This document shows positions 36,261-47,839 of a DNA stretch of 64,000 nucleotides, one piece after another; position 1 is the stretch's first letter; each line of letters starts with the position of its first letter. The translations under genes and the position numbers were made by a program. Source of the stretch: Palaemon carinicauda (lineage: Eukaryota; Arthropoda; Malacostraca; Decapoda; Palaemonidae); NCBI RefSeq assembly GCF_036898095.1, contig NC_090767.1, positions 31,012,405 to 31,076,404 of the forward strand, written 5' to 3'. The notes beneath the pieces are model-generated. The model did no database searches and was not told the origin of the DNA. It saw nothing but the letters and a program-made list of their open reading frames with translations.

Positions 36261-37742
36261 GGTCGTTTGTCATGTGTACCAAATTTTCGTCTGACGTCAA
36301 TTCGTTCGACGACACTTCGTCCACGTTTTTTTGTCCAACGTCTTTTCGTCTGATGGACTTTTGGTCCAACTACATTTGGTCCAATTTTGACAAAGAAAAA
36401 ACCCTAGCCCATCCATATTTTCCCCAATAGAAAATTAAACCAGCTGAACGTTTTATTGCAGAAAGAAACCCCTCTGCAGCATTGTTTGTGCTGGGTAAAT
36501 CTTGAAGAATACGCTCATTAACATTCCATAAATCTAATGGGCAAATAGACGGATCTTTCCTTTGTCTCACACCACGTCCTCTTACGACTACCATGTAAGT
36601 TACATCAAAGTAAGCAATTACTTTGGAAGGTATTTCGTCATCGTCTATTAATTCCTCATACTCCTCTTCAACATCTTCAGTAGGAAGAAATGCTAATGTT
36701 GAAAAACATCTTATTTTAAGACCGAATTCAGAGTGTTTGTTATATTTTTCTTTGAGACCTAGATCAACAATTTTTCTAAATATGGACTGCCCCAGATAAA
36801 ACAAACATGCAACAATAGATGAATTATGGAATGATGAATTAGATGACTTATGAATCACAACTTTGAAATCTGCCATGAGATCAATTGGATCTACATAAGG
36901 TTGCATAACTATCAATTGCTCGAAAACTGATTCATATGTGTGCTTAGTTTTATTCTGCAGTAATGCAAAGACCCGTTGGAAACTGCTACCATTAACTTGT
37001 ACATGAATGCAAAATAGTCAATACCACTGTTCCGGCGCAATTTTTATGTCCCATCACATGTCCAATGACAATATGATGCTATATCTTCAAAAGTTCTTTC
37101 TGATCCAAATATCAGAATTCTTTGATGATCTTCGATGCCTGAACCATATCTTAGAAACTGTTCACCATTATCAAGTTTACCGTACTCGTCAGGGATTTCA
37201 TACCCAAGTCTAGCCACTGGATTAGCAGGAAATCCGGAATGCTTTAGTCGGCACCTTTGAATAGTCTTTTAAAGTACTTGCACACGAGGGAGCTGGAGCA
37301 AGTATTTTCAGTTATCTCTGTAAACTTTCTCAAAAATATGATACGCGAACTTGCTGCTATTATTTCAATCACTCCTTCCTTGATTACAGCAACTGCTTTT
37401 TCTAGCATTTTCAGAAACTGAAGTACTAAACTTGTAGCACACTATATATAAAGTACCATACTGAAGAGAGAAGGGAAAAGTGAATGTTAAGTGTGACTAA
37501 TGGAGTAATTAGAAAATGAGCATATTACTTTATCATAAAAGCCAATAAGGTATAAACTTTTAACACAGTATTGAAGTAAATGGTAATAACAATCCCTTAA
37601 AAACTTTGTTTTCAATAGAAATTGGACCAAATATCGTTGGACCAAAAGTCCATCGGACGAAAAGACATTGGACAAAAACACGTGGACAAAGTGTCGCCGG
37701 ACGAAGTGACATCGGACAAAAAGACCACCCACCAGTTTGACA
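36261..37742 (-). mobile_element. Mutator-like (MULE) DNA transposon, decayed
   Basis: The ends are long inverted repeats built from variants of TTTCGTCCGATG. Left 36285-36395 includes CGACGACACTTCGTCCACGT and GATGGACTTTTGGTCCAAC; right 37610-37725 holds the complements. Between them lies a broken MULE transposase on the minus strand. Copy A has the uninterrupted target (..CTAAGGTTCATGGTACAGTC.. at 30960-30979), which places the insertion between TTCA and the CATATACAG counterpart. The exact target duplication could not be resolved because the flanks have diverged. Confidence 0.82.
36370..37255 (-). pseudogene. MULE transposase (frameshifted)
   Basis: Minus strand from 37255: a stretch ending GSGIEDHQRILIFGSERTFE, then DIASYCHWTCDGT, i.e. 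the H-W-x-x-D-G-T-F block holding the first catalytic Asp of MULE transposases. Next come the degraded FCIHVQVNGSSFQRVFALLQ-type block in another frame and an open stretch 36915-36370 (181 residues). The latter has ACLFYLGQSIFRKIVDLGLK (typical ..CFFH..Q...RK...LGL) and CPLDLWNVNERILQDLPSTN followed by NAAEGF (typical W......LPRTNN..EG). The N-terminal zinc-binding region is only hinted at (CRLKHSGFP). Frame changes near 36940-37050 inactivate it. Confidence 0.8.
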
Positions 37743-38216
37743 GCATATACAGTAGTCATACACAAATCGAGGGGGATGACTCCTAACAGTGTGCCCCAGC
37801 AAAAGGCAAAAAGACGACTAGGAATAATGTTCGGCTTGCACAGATACCTTTTCATACATTTCTAGCTTTATCTTTCAACAGATTTAAAAATGCATATCTG
37901 GAAATCTTATTCATTAATTATAGGAAGAGGAAGGAAAACGGCTTATGAATACGGAGAGCGAGTGTCTTCAGTTGTCTGACAGGTTATTAGAACTACCTCG
38001 TTTTGTTTAAAAAACTGTTCCAATAGAAGGAACATGATTTGCATATGTGTAGGAATAAACGTATGATAGAGGATTTCAAAACAAAACCAATGAGACTAAC
38101 AACTAATATGACTTTTTTGGTTGAAGGAATTTGATCACACGTGAATATAAACATTTCTTCATTTATAATCTCAAATTTTGTTATTTACAGTTTTCTTAAC
38201 TAAACAAACCAGTCTT

Positions 38217-38244
38217 TATTTTTTTTTTTTTTTTTTTTTTTTTG
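38217..38244. repeat. Poly(T) tract
   Basis: A run of about 25 T with little interruption, where copy A has only nine T (31491-31499). Confidence 0.9.
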
Positions 38245-38819
38245 AATAGGAGAAGCTCAGAGGAAGCTGAATTATTGTTTAAAGGGAAAACAGTTTGAAT
38301 TTGCGTCAGAACAGATAAGGATTTTGAAAAGTTTCCAACCTACTCAGAACAACCGTTGGAATTGTTAACAACAGTTGGTGGAACAGACGCAAAGACTCTC
38401 CACCTTAACCTTCAGCCTTAACCAGTAGTATGTGTGAGTCAACACAATAGGAAAATAAACTTTAACCATTTGTCCTTTTGAATGGGATAACACTTCATAT
38501 TGACCCTACTCTACATATTTCTGATTAAAATGGTTTGAATCTAATGATTGTGGTTATAATAGATTTATGTTCAGCTGTTGAATAGATTTTTACTTTTGAG
38601 CAATAGGAATATCGTAGAAAAACCTGTAGTATAATAACCTAATAAAGGAAGGATAAAAAAAAAAATAAATATAACGGACAAAATAAATATGTTCCACCAA
38701 TATGCCTAGTTTAGCAGAAATTTTTGTGTTTTAAACCGCAAGTCTAACAGCCATAGTTTTATCTTGAAAACCTCAAGTTTAACCGTCAAACTTTTTTTCT
38801 TGAAAAAAACGCCACATGG

Positions 38820-39185
38820 GCATTCATTTTATGAAGTTTGTAATTAAGCATGATTTTGTGATTGTTACACTTCCTCTGCATACAACACACAATCTCTAGC
38901 CATAGGATGTGAGTATGTTTAGTACATTCAAGACGTTTCTCTGAGCTCTACTGGACGACCAGTTTCTCATTCACCCCCAATGAACATATAACCGTAACAG
39001 AGTTGCCCGGGTTTGTATTTGAGGCTTAGACTAAAGCCACTACTATGTTTCAGGACAAATGGTTTCTGGCCTTTCAATCACAACATCATTACAAATTATG
39101 TGTTTCTAGGACCACAGGCAATAGAGAGACCGGAGTCACCTGTGAATTTTTCAGTATAATTTACTCCAACTTCGGATGGCTAGTC
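38820..39185 (-). pseudogene. Second copy of the unknown 84-residue-type segment (broken)
   Basis: Homologous to 39985-40335. The minus strand preserves PSEVGVNYTEKFTGDSGLSI and the terminal EKLVVQ followed by the same stop codon, but the middle is frameshifted and contains stops. It lies within copy B and is absent from copy A at the homologous point (about 32060), so it arose inside copy B or was lost from A. Confidence 0.5.
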
Positions 39186-40116
39186 CTTTTACAGACATGA
39201 CAAGGTTAGCATTAGCACTGCGGGACCGACAGTGCTCTACCTCCCTCTCAGACTGTTGCTGAGTCCCGAGTGTGCATGTGCTCAACAGCCAATTTGCCTC
39301 CCTGCTAGAACTGTGAGGTGCACAGTTCCATTCAAAGACCCTATTATCTTTTTTTTATAAACTGTTGAATGGTTACTGACATTATGCTTAACGAATATAT
39401 ATTGTACAAGTATATAAGAAGAGTTAAAGAATATTACATTGAATCTTATTAATAATATTGAATATTTATTGGTGGCTCTGCAGTCTTGCAATGCTCACAC
39501 AAAGGATGACAATGCTACTATCCAAACCTTTTTTTTTTTTTTAAGTCAACTGTTAAGATTATGGCCTTCAACAAGGCTTATGTGGAAACTTTATTTAAGA
39601 CTGAGACATTAGTTGCGGAAAAATACGAACTCAAACCGCAAAGTATATACTATTTGGAATAGAGTTCTTTGTCCACAGTTATGAGGCCTCTTAAGATTGT
39701 GTAGGAGAATGGTCAGCTACTTGCCACGCAGGGAAGACGGGACACCATGACGTTTGTGGGCATTATAAATGTTGTAGGGCAGTCCCTCCCTCCAGTGTTT
39801 ATAATTCCCATATGTTCATAAAACCCAGCTTTCAAAATGAACACAATATTAGGTTCCAAATGTATATTACATTATAATTGTAGCTTAAACGGTGAATGCT
39901 TCGTCCACACACTTCAGCATCTTCGTGGGAAATCTGGTTCTTCTCCAGAGAACAAGATTCTTCTAATCAAGGACAATGCAGAACGTTAAAATGGGCCTTC
40001 ATGTTGGGAAATTTGTAATTAAGCATGGTTTTGTGATTGTTCCTCTGCATATGACACAAAATCACTAGCCATAGGATGTGAGTGTGTTTGGTATATTCAA
40101 GACGTTTTTGTGGGGT

Positions 40117-40371
40117 CTACTGAACAACCAGTTTCTCATTCACCCCAAATGAACATATAACTGTGCTATAGTTGCCGAAGTTATAATCTGAGGCTTGGAA
40201 TAGCGCCACTACTGTCTCCAATGTTCCCTTTGGTTTCAGGACAAATGATGTGTTTGTAGGACCACAGGTAATAGAGAGACCGGAGCCACCTGTGAATTTT
40301 TCAGTATAAATTACTCCAACTTCGGATGGAGAGGTCTTAAATATCTGGAGGCTAAACTCAGCATTAGACAT
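40117..40371 (-). CDS. Unknown 84-residue open frame (possible small gene or terminal exon)
   Basis: The minus frame starts MSNAEFSLQIFKTSPSEVGV and ends ICSFGVNEKLVVQ with a stop. The middle (GGSGLSITCGPTNTSFVLKP, TLETVVALFQASDY) has alternating hydrophobic residues and two cysteines, suggesting a beta-rich fold. Both related copies (32690-32823 and 38945-39180) keep its N-terminal or C-terminal peptides, including the ATG and the stop respectively. An in-frame TGA lies just before the ATG, and a candidate splice acceptor (..CATCAACAGGGAACAG) lies about 35 bp upstream. No signal peptide is evident. I do not recognise the family; it may equally be the relic of a larger gene. Confidence 0.4.
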   Translation of the reverse strand: MSNAEFSLQIFKTSPSEVGVIYTEKFTGGSGLSITCGPTNTSFVLKPKGTLETVVALFQASDYNFGNYSTVICSFGVNEKLVVQ

Positions 40372-40412
40372 TCATAATCCATCTCCCATACACCCTGTTC
40401 CCTGTTGATGCA

Positions 40413-40712
40413 ATGGTGAAACCATGTGCTCATGTGGACCCTGGGACGTCCATTTCCCCCTCCATTCCAGACCATAGTAGGTCAAGCCAATCTTCCGGAC
40501 AGTTGACATTTAAGAGTGTCAGGTCATTCTCCAAGGCTTCTCTTTGTCCTTATGGAAAGGAAAGTAAGATGGTACAAGCTTGCACTCTGATTGAGAATGA
40601 GAAGGCCCTACCATAACTGAGAATTAAGGCAGAGATGAGAAAGAAGATATAGTAAAAAATTAAGGTATTGTCTATAAGGAAGGTATTGCAAGAGATGAAA
40701 CTGTGTGCAATG
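40413..40712 (+). pseudogene. Unknown coding-like segment, copy B version (left part)
   Basis: The plus frame from 40413 contains SFSKASLCPYGKESKMVQAC and TLIENE, then stops. A second frame continues RDEKEDIVKN, stop, GIVYKEGIARDETVCN, after which an (AAT)n-tailed repeat is inserted. The continuation resumes at 41364. Comparison with copy A (32858-33189) shows conservative residue changes. Confidence 0.35.
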
Positions 40713-41272
40713 TACAGGTAGTAGGTTGGCCAGGGCACCAGCCGCCTGTTGAGATACTACTGCTAGAGAGTTAGGAGGTCCTTTGACTGGCCAGACAGTA
40801 CCATATTGGATCCTTCTCTCTGGTTACGGTTCTTTCCCTTTGCCTACACAGACACCGAATAGTCTGGCCTATTCTTTATAGATTCTCCTCTGTCCTCATA
40901 CACCTGACAACAATGAGATTACCAAACAATTCTTCTTCACCCAAGGAGTTAACTACGGCAATGTAATTGTTCAGTGGCTACTTTCCTCTTGGGAAGGGTA
41001 GAAGAGACTCTTTAGCTATGGTAAGCAGCTCTTCTAGGAGAAGGACTCTCCAAAATCAAACCATTGTTCTCTAGTCTTGGGTAGTGCTATAGCCTCTGTA
41101 CCATGGCCTTCCACTGTCTTGGGTTAGAGTTCTCTTGCTTGAGGGTACACTCAGGCACACTGTTCTATCTAGTTTCTCTTTCTCTTGTTTTGTTGAAGTT
41201 TTTATTGTTTATATAGGAAATAGCTCACTGAGCTATTTTCCTGCTTTTCCAACTAGGGTTGTAGCTTAGCAT

Positions 41273-41273
<1 letters not shown>
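40713..41273 (+). mobile_element. Dispersed (AAT)n-tailed repeat (SINE/LINE-tail-like)
   Basis: Absent at the homologous point of copy A (GTGTAATGCAAAGGAAGTCTGTCC uninterrupted at about 33128-33151), so it is an insertion. It starts about GGCCAGGGCACCAGCCGCC and ends AACTAGGGTTGTAGCTTAGC before the AAT tract. I recall similar sequence as a common decapod interspersed repeat, but that needs a search. There is no coding frame. The simple-repeat tail and clean insertion fit a non-autonomous retroposon. Confidence 0.65.

Positions 41274-41361
<88 letters not shown>
41274..41361. repeat. (AAT)n microsatellite, tail of the dispersed repeat
   Basis: About 29 AAT units directly joined to the 3' end of the inserted repeat. 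Confidence 0.97.
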
Positions 41362-41362
<1 letters not shown>

Positions 41363-41363
41363 G

Positions 41364-41465
41364 TCTGTCCAGGTAGAGGAAGAAGGTGAGGAGGATTACT
41401 TGGATGAGGTTTCTATGCAGCTTGTTGACCCCTCAGAGTATTCTGATGGGGTGTATGAGTACTAG
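41364..41465 (+). pseudogene. Acidic C-terminal peptide, copy B (right part)
   Basis: A 33-codon open stretch reads SVQVEEEGEEDYLDEVSMQL then VDPSEYSDGVYEY and a TAG. Ten Asp/Glu in its first half and a tyrosine-rich end look like a real acidic C-terminus. It continues the frame seen before the inserted repeat. Copy A has lost about 150 bp here, replacing this tail with RGRIVIYHQD. Identity unknown. Confidence 0.4.
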
Positions 41466-41574
41466 GGCAATTAGATAGATTTTCTGTACCATTTGTTGCG
41501 AAAGAACCGGATGTGAAGGACTTTATACTTTTGCAGAAAGAAAAAATATCAATTATTGTAATTCATCATCAGGA

Positions 41575-42375
41575 TTAGGGAAAGATTGGACTGGATTGGT
41601 GATAGGAATTCAGCAGACCTAGAGTATGCTGATGATGCTGTCCTTCCTAGCAGAACAGCACAGGATTTGCAATGCTTGCTTACCAGAATGCATGAAATAT
41701 CACACGAGGTAGGACTGAAGATAAATAGAAGAGAACTGAGTATTCAACGGAAGATGAAATATCTTTGGAAGGAGAAAGGATTAATGATGTAGAATTATTT
41801 AAGTATTTAGGAACAATGATCTCAAATACAGGCTCTTTAGGATTAGAGTTTAGTGAAAGATTTGAAAAAAAAAGCAAATCAGACAATGGCTAGGTGAAGT
41901 AAAATTTGGAAATTAAATTGCCTAAAATTTCACCTAAAAAACAGACTATATATTGCTCTATGGACATGCGTCATGGTATGAAAATGAAACAATCTCCAAT
42001 AGATTTAGTAGATTTGGGAATAAAGCCTTCAGAAGGATATTGGGAGTTAAATGCAGGACAGGATTAGAAATGAAAATATAAGAGAGATTACTCAAGTACC
42101 ATATGAGGATGAGATCATGATGAGAGGTAGATGCACATTGTTTGAGCATGCTCTTCGCACTCCCCAACAGAGATTAGTTCACCAAACGTTTCACTGGGCT
42201 CCACAAGGCACTAGAAGGAGTGGAAGACCCAAGCCTACATGGCTTAGGACTATAAAGCGCGATATAGATGAATGGAGAAGTATTGAATTAAAAGCCCAAG
42301 ACAGAGACGACTGGCGAAATCTAACCGAGGCCCTTTGCATTAATAGGCGTAGGAGGAGATGATGATGATGATGAA
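41575..42375 (+). pseudogene. RTE-like LINE, 3' end
   Basis: Fragments in order: ADLEYADDAVLPSR (Y-A-D-D active site), HEISHEVGLKINRRE (motif D), a block around 41800-41830 reading VEEFKYLGT-like sequence, and the open frame 42051-42362 with RIRNENIREITQVPYEDEIM, RPKPTWLRTIKRDIDEW, DRDDWRNLTEALC. The last matches the usual C-terminus of RTE-type elements (W.GH.LR, GRP...W....D, DR..WR). The element ends in (GAT)n at 42356-42374, a known habit of this group. It is 5'-truncated, frameshifted, and absent from copy A. Confidence 0.75.
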
Positions 42376-44148
42376 TCTCACAACCATATGTTTTGTTTTG
42401 TTTTGTTTCAGTGTATTTTTTTTATAGGGAACTCTGTTCTGAGTGAGCTGAAACTCGAAGAGGGAACGAAGGTGGACGAATTAGTGTGCTATTTTTCCAG
42501 GTCTTGACCATCACGGATAACAGAAGGTTTTTCTTTTATTCCACTGTACGAATTCTGTTCTTTCCAAGGACACCTTTATTTTCCCTACCAGAACTGTATA
42601 AGAGTTTGGTAACCACCAAGGGTGTCACCAAGAGACAGGCTGACCTGGTTAAGATTTAACCACTAACCACCTCTGATTGTCTTCAATATGCACTTATGAA
42701 CCTGCAGTAGCCTACAAGTTAGGGTATATACTCAAAGGCATATATTGTTATATCATTTTGCTTAAATATAAGTTTTTGTATCAATTTTTGTAGTTTTTAT
42801 GACCTTCAAAAACAATGGTCGATGTTCTCTTACTCCACAGTTAGTGTTCCTCTAGTTGAGATCCCAAAAATATTTAGGTGCAAAATGACACTTAATTTCT
42901 GAGTAGAGGATTTATGAGTATACCATATGTGGGCTATGCTGTGTAGTTTTTTGTGGGCACATTTTGCACTCTCTCTACTATGAAATGGAATTTTTATGAG
43001 GGGATTTCTAGTCATAGTTTGGTGTTCCACTTCCTTGCCCTAATAAGTAAGTATTTTAGTAGATATAGTCCTTGTTTCCCAAGGCAATCCAGACCTCCTT
43101 CTTAGTAATCAATTAAAACCACAAATTCAGACACCTGTAGTTAATATTATGCATTTTTATATGAATTACATAAATTACTTGTGTTTTGGTGTCTGTTAAA
43201 ATTGAAACAAATGACATCAGTAGGCATATGAGATGATTGGCTGTCTTGTGTCCATGAATGGCTGGCAGGGGCGAGTTATCATGAATGAATTACCAGTCAA
43301 GTAGATTTGTAGCTCTTCTTTGAACCGTCTTACTCTCAGTAACTTTGAACTCACTCTCAGTAATGTGATAACTATAGAAAATTAAAGCAACTTTAAACAG
43401 TATTTCCTTACTAGATACATAAATTGGTGAAATTGGAAGGAGAATTTACTTTGATTTACTGCCTGATACAAAATAAACATATCAAATGAGTTCCCCTTAT
43501 TTGTGAATGACAATTAGTCTTGAACTGGTCACCAAAGTCAACGGGTTTAAAACAGATCTATGTAACAAACATAAATGTTGTAATACCTTGACCTTTTGTA
43601 TTTTATCCAGTAAGCTGAAGAATAAATTAGTGAAAATCGGGAGTCTATGAACTAGCAGCGCTGTATTATATATTGACAATCTGATTACGGAAAGAAAGTG
43701 TTGGTGCATCATCCCCAGACACACAGCTTTACACAGTAGAAGAGAAAGCCAGTGTGCTTAAAGGTAACTATTTTAAAACACAATAATAGCTGAACACTTT
43801 ACAGTGATCACACTGTACAAATTAGGTAATACTTTATCGAGGTTGCTATGGAAATATGCCTAGAAAGACTTAAATCCAGCAATATTTCACCTTTATCTCT
43901 CGTTACCAAATCCAACCAATCACGATCGACCTGACTCTTGAAAACATCTCTCTGCTATGCAGTATGATAAAGATTTAAATCCAGCAATATGGCACCTTTA
44001 TCTCTCATGACAGTATTACAATCGACCTGACTCCTTAAAACATCTCTCTGTTATGCAGTACAATAAGTACATCTTGGTTCCACCTACCTGTAGAGTAAGA
44101 TCTATGAACAAATGCGGAAGCAAACTGATGCTCTGATGTTGTTGCATA

Positions 44149-44478
44149 ATTGTTTTTTGGGTTCAGCCATGTCGTCCTGATTGAAGGTTCATTTAGGTAG
44201 CTTTTTAAGGGATATTTGGCTACAGTGATATTCCCAGAGAATTAACCACAGGTTTCCAGAATTCTAACTCCTGGCGCGAGTATCCTTAATATAACTTTTA
44301 AGGATATCGCATAATATCAGGGAACGTATTTCTTGATATGACACATGGCAATCTTCACCACAAATAGATTTTACGCTTTGAGTGGGAAGAGTGGCGAAAA
44401 TGAAGGGGAGCCATTATCAAGGTTACCTGGTGGATCCCCTCCCGGTACTACTATGGCGTATTATTCCTTTTAAGGTAG
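44149..44478 (+). repeat. DIRS left inverted terminal repeat
   Basis: Matches the reverse complement of 50375-50708 over its length. Shared blocks include GGATATTTGGCTACAGTGAT, AGAATTAACCACAGGTTTCC, CTTAATATAACTTTTAAGGA and GAAGGGGAGCC. Homology stops at TATTATTCCTT. Confidence 0.9.
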
Positions 44479-44479
44479 C

Positions 44480-46900
44480 CATTTTAGCACAGTGTTCTTC
44501 CACGATGCTCTCGGTGTTGTACCTGTTTTCAAAGAATATTATCATGCAATCTCTAGTATCTTCATCCTCTGGAAAGTTGAGTATTTAATCTTTCCCGTGC
44601 ATAATTTTTGGCTACCTTTTCACAGTTAAATTAACCTAATTTAAGGGTGTTAAGCGTAGCACTGCCCTCCCCAAGGGCGGCCATTTTAGGCCACTGTCGT
44701 ACACCATAAATGCTTTATTTAGTTAGTAATACGACGTTCCCAGTAATTCTAGCTAGTTAGGCAAAATTATACTACTGAAAATAAGCTTTATACACATATA
44801 ATATTTCCTCTTCCAAATGTTTTTTATCGTATTTGATAGGGCCTCGGTGGTACTAGCGTAGCCAAGATCACGGCTCGGGTTAGTCTAGCCTAACTCGTTT
44901 TAGTATACTTTAATAACGTTATCCCCCGTTTAACCTCTTGTATTGTTTTTATTAATTCAGTCGGAGATATAGATAACTCCTAGAATTACTAGTATAATAT
45001 GATACGTTTCTCTTTTAGAGAAATAAGGATAAACCCTTCATTTCCCCTGGGTGCCGCCAGCCCAGGCGACAACCCTATCTTCCGTCATGGCCATTGAGTA
45101 GTGTACTCCGCTTTGACTTGGATAGTGTTTTCTGTTGATCTTGTTTGCCGGCGAGTATCCCGGCTTTGAAATACGACAATAACTAAGGGTATTCTGTCCT
45201 GTTGCCGACAACGCTACCAATAGGGGAATAGTCATTCCCCTGCCGGTTACATCGTTGTCGGCATAGGAAGTTCAGCTTCCCTTGACCACAACCGAAAGTG
45301 GGTAGTATAATTGCCACCTTTCTCCCTTATGGACTAAAAGACATGTCTTATATCCGGCAATGTCTCAGGATAGGGAATCTTTGTTCCTCTGCCGCCCAAT
45401 ATGGCGCCGGTATAGGAAACTATGCTTCCTTGATTTACAGCCGAAAGTAGGAGGCATACCTGCCGCCACCTTTTTCTATAAAATATAACAACCTTTCCCT
45501 TCACCTTCTGTCCTTTAGTGCCGTCACGATTCCTGTGGCCGGTATTCTACAATCACCCCGCTTGCCGGGCTGACTGAGTTACCGGCCGGGCTCCTACAAA
45601 GGCAGTTAGGTTGCCGTTTTGACCATCTCCCTAACGGAAGCTAAGCTCCGGAAAGGTTTAGCCGGACCTGACGGCTGCCGGTGAGAAACCCATTATACTT
45701 TTGAGTATTCTTCAGATCTTTTTTGGAATGCCATCCACAAACCCTGTAACCGGCAGTACAGCCGGCAACAGAAATTTTGGCTGGAAGGAAGCTTGAATCA
45801 ATATATTCCTCCCTTTCCATTTGAATCCTCATTCTGGAAAAAAGGCAGTAGAGACAGTAGTCCCTACACCCCAAATTATTGTACTAAACTATGATAATAT
45901 GGCAGGCTTTCTTTCCATTCTTTTTCTCTCTCTGTCAGCTAGTGCCGCCAGGCACTAGCCTAACTCGGTAGTATACTGGCAAAACTACAGTATAAGACAA
46001 TACAGTAGCCAGTATTCCCGCAGTATAACAATACACCAGTTAGAAAACTACAGTATATAATGATACAGTGATTTGAAATTTCAAACATACTCTGTGTATC
46101 CTTTCATAGTTCATTGTTGAGACCGTTTAAAAAATGTTGAGGTGAAGTATTACTTCAACATTCTCATGAATCCTAGATCATTGGAACACCAATGACTACC
46201 TGTCAGTATTAATATTTTACAAATGGTGGAGTTAGTGTTAGTATCCACTGACTCCGGCTCTATGTACTAGGTTATTCCACTCTGTATTTTAACTAATAAG
46301 GAAACTAAACATTTTAATATTGTAGGAGGTCACAGCAATTGCCTGGAGGGGAAACACAGATATGTGTCTTTCCTACTTCTTTTCTAGCTTAATCGGGTCG
46401 CTCCAATCGCTTGACCTTGCTGACCGACGGCTTTGTAAAAGATATCCCTGACACTATGGAGTCAAGAGATACAGCAAGGGAATCCCACCAAAGGTGAGTA
46501 TGAGGCTTCCAGAAGAACTCTCCGGGAGCTTCCCTACCTAACAAATCCTTAAACTTCCTACTGTTCCCTAAGGCTCAATCGAATACGTTTGGGCCTCAGG
46601 CACAGGTTCCCGCAGGAAGTGGTTCAAGAAGTCATTACCAAAGCAATCACGGAGAATGGGAACATGCTTCAAAAGTGGGGCATGTCCTCAAAGAGGAAAT
46701 CATTACTAGAACTGCACAATTTCCGACCGTGACCATGACCACGGTGCCTCGAATAGTAGTCCAGCTGTAAACCACCTTCCAGTTGGTTTCTCATCAGCTG
46801 GTAGCCAGTCACCTGTATTTAATCCAGGCTTTGAAAGGCACTCTACCACCTTTCGGCCCTACAAAGGTAAGGACCCAAAAAGAGGATCCTCCTGAAATCT
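44480..46900 (+). other. DIRS 5' region (gag expected, not recognisable)
   Basis: There is no long frame. The 45030-45680 stretch contains repeated phrases such as GCCGGTATAGGAAACTATGC / GCCGGCAATGTCTCAGGATAGGGAA, TTCCTTGA and CAGCCGAAAGTAGG, each pair about 130 bp apart, as in a degraded coding tandem repeat. A minus frame at 45641-45874 overlaps but shows no domain. Confidence 0.4.
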
Positions 46901-47600
46901 CCAAGGGTGGAGGAGGACGCGGTCAAGGAAACATGTCCTCAGGAACCTCTAAACAATGAGAGGTTCCAGGTAGGAAGAATATACCTCAAAACTCTTGAAC
47001 AAGAAAGTAAGGAGGAAAGCAAAGTACATCAAAATTCAAGGGAAGGCTTTTTTGTGTTCACAAGAGAGACTCCGACATACCCAGAGTTATTCTACAATTG
47101 TCTCCACTCAACAAGTTCATCGAGATCGACAAGTTCCGGATGCTTACAGTGCAATACATAAGGACCCTTCTAGCAAAAAGGGTAGTATACGGTCTCATTA
47201 GACCTGGCAGATGCTTACTGGCACCTACCAGTCAGTCACCCCCTCTCTTCCTACCTAGGATTCAGGCTACAGAAGACAAAATTTGTCTTCAGAGCCATGC
47301 CCTTCGGACTAAACATAGCCCCAAAGATATTCACAAAGCTAACGGACACGATCGTCCAGCACCTATGCTCCGAAGGAGTACAGGTAGTAGCATACCTGGA
47401 CGATTGGCGGGTGCAGACAGCATCCAAGACTAATTGTCTGCAATTGGCCGGAAAGGTGATCCAGTTCCTTGAACACCTGGGCCTCGAGACCAATAACTAC
47501 AAGTCTCGCCTTTCTCCAGCTCACAAGTTTCAATGGTTAGGAATCAATGGGAACTTGCAGTCACACCACCTCTCCATTCTATTAAAAAAAGAGTAGAAAA
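46900..47600 (+). pseudogene. DIRS reverse transcriptase
   Basis: Read through frame changes: LSPLNKFIEIDKFRMLTVQY (the N-P/S-L-N-K-F-I..D.F.M.T block), SLDLADAYWHLPVS (motif A), MPFGLNIAPKIFTKLTDTIV (motif B, from 47297), VVAYLDDWRV (Y-L-D-D active site near 47393-47405), FLEHLGLETNNYKSRLSP and FQWLGI. The 'YLDDW' variant and the 'PFGL..AP..FTKL' wording are typical of DIRS. The open frame 47297-47596 keeps all catalytic aspartates, but the N-terminal side is split over three frames. Confidence 0.88.
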
Positions 47601-47839
47601 ATTGCAGCATCTGTCAGGAGACTAATCCAACACAAGAGGATTTCAAAATGCTAACAGGAAAGAGTACTTGGCTCTCTCCGGTTCGCAGTAGTGACAGATC
47701 CGGTGTTAGAAGCACAGCTAAAGGATACGCCAGGAGTCTAGAGAAGATACGTATCAAACGCTCGAAGAGATCAACAAGGTTGACACCGCCCCTATTCTGC
47801 ATGCCATTAAGGCCGTGGTCAACGAATAATAGCCTAGCA

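Larger units (their letters stand above)
34767..44147. repeat. Segmental duplication, copy B (9.4 kb with insertions)
   Basis: Follows copy A head-to-tail with no spacer. Homology to A is interrupted by a MULE transposon (36261-37742), an (AAT)n-tailed repeat (40712-41361), and an RTE-like LINE tail (about 41580-42375). There is also an extra internal copy of a 360-bp segment (38820-39185, related to 39985-40335). A short local duplication near the end (43865-44030 region) repeats AAATCCAGCAATAT. A DIRS element begins within 2 bp of its end. Confidence 0.9.
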
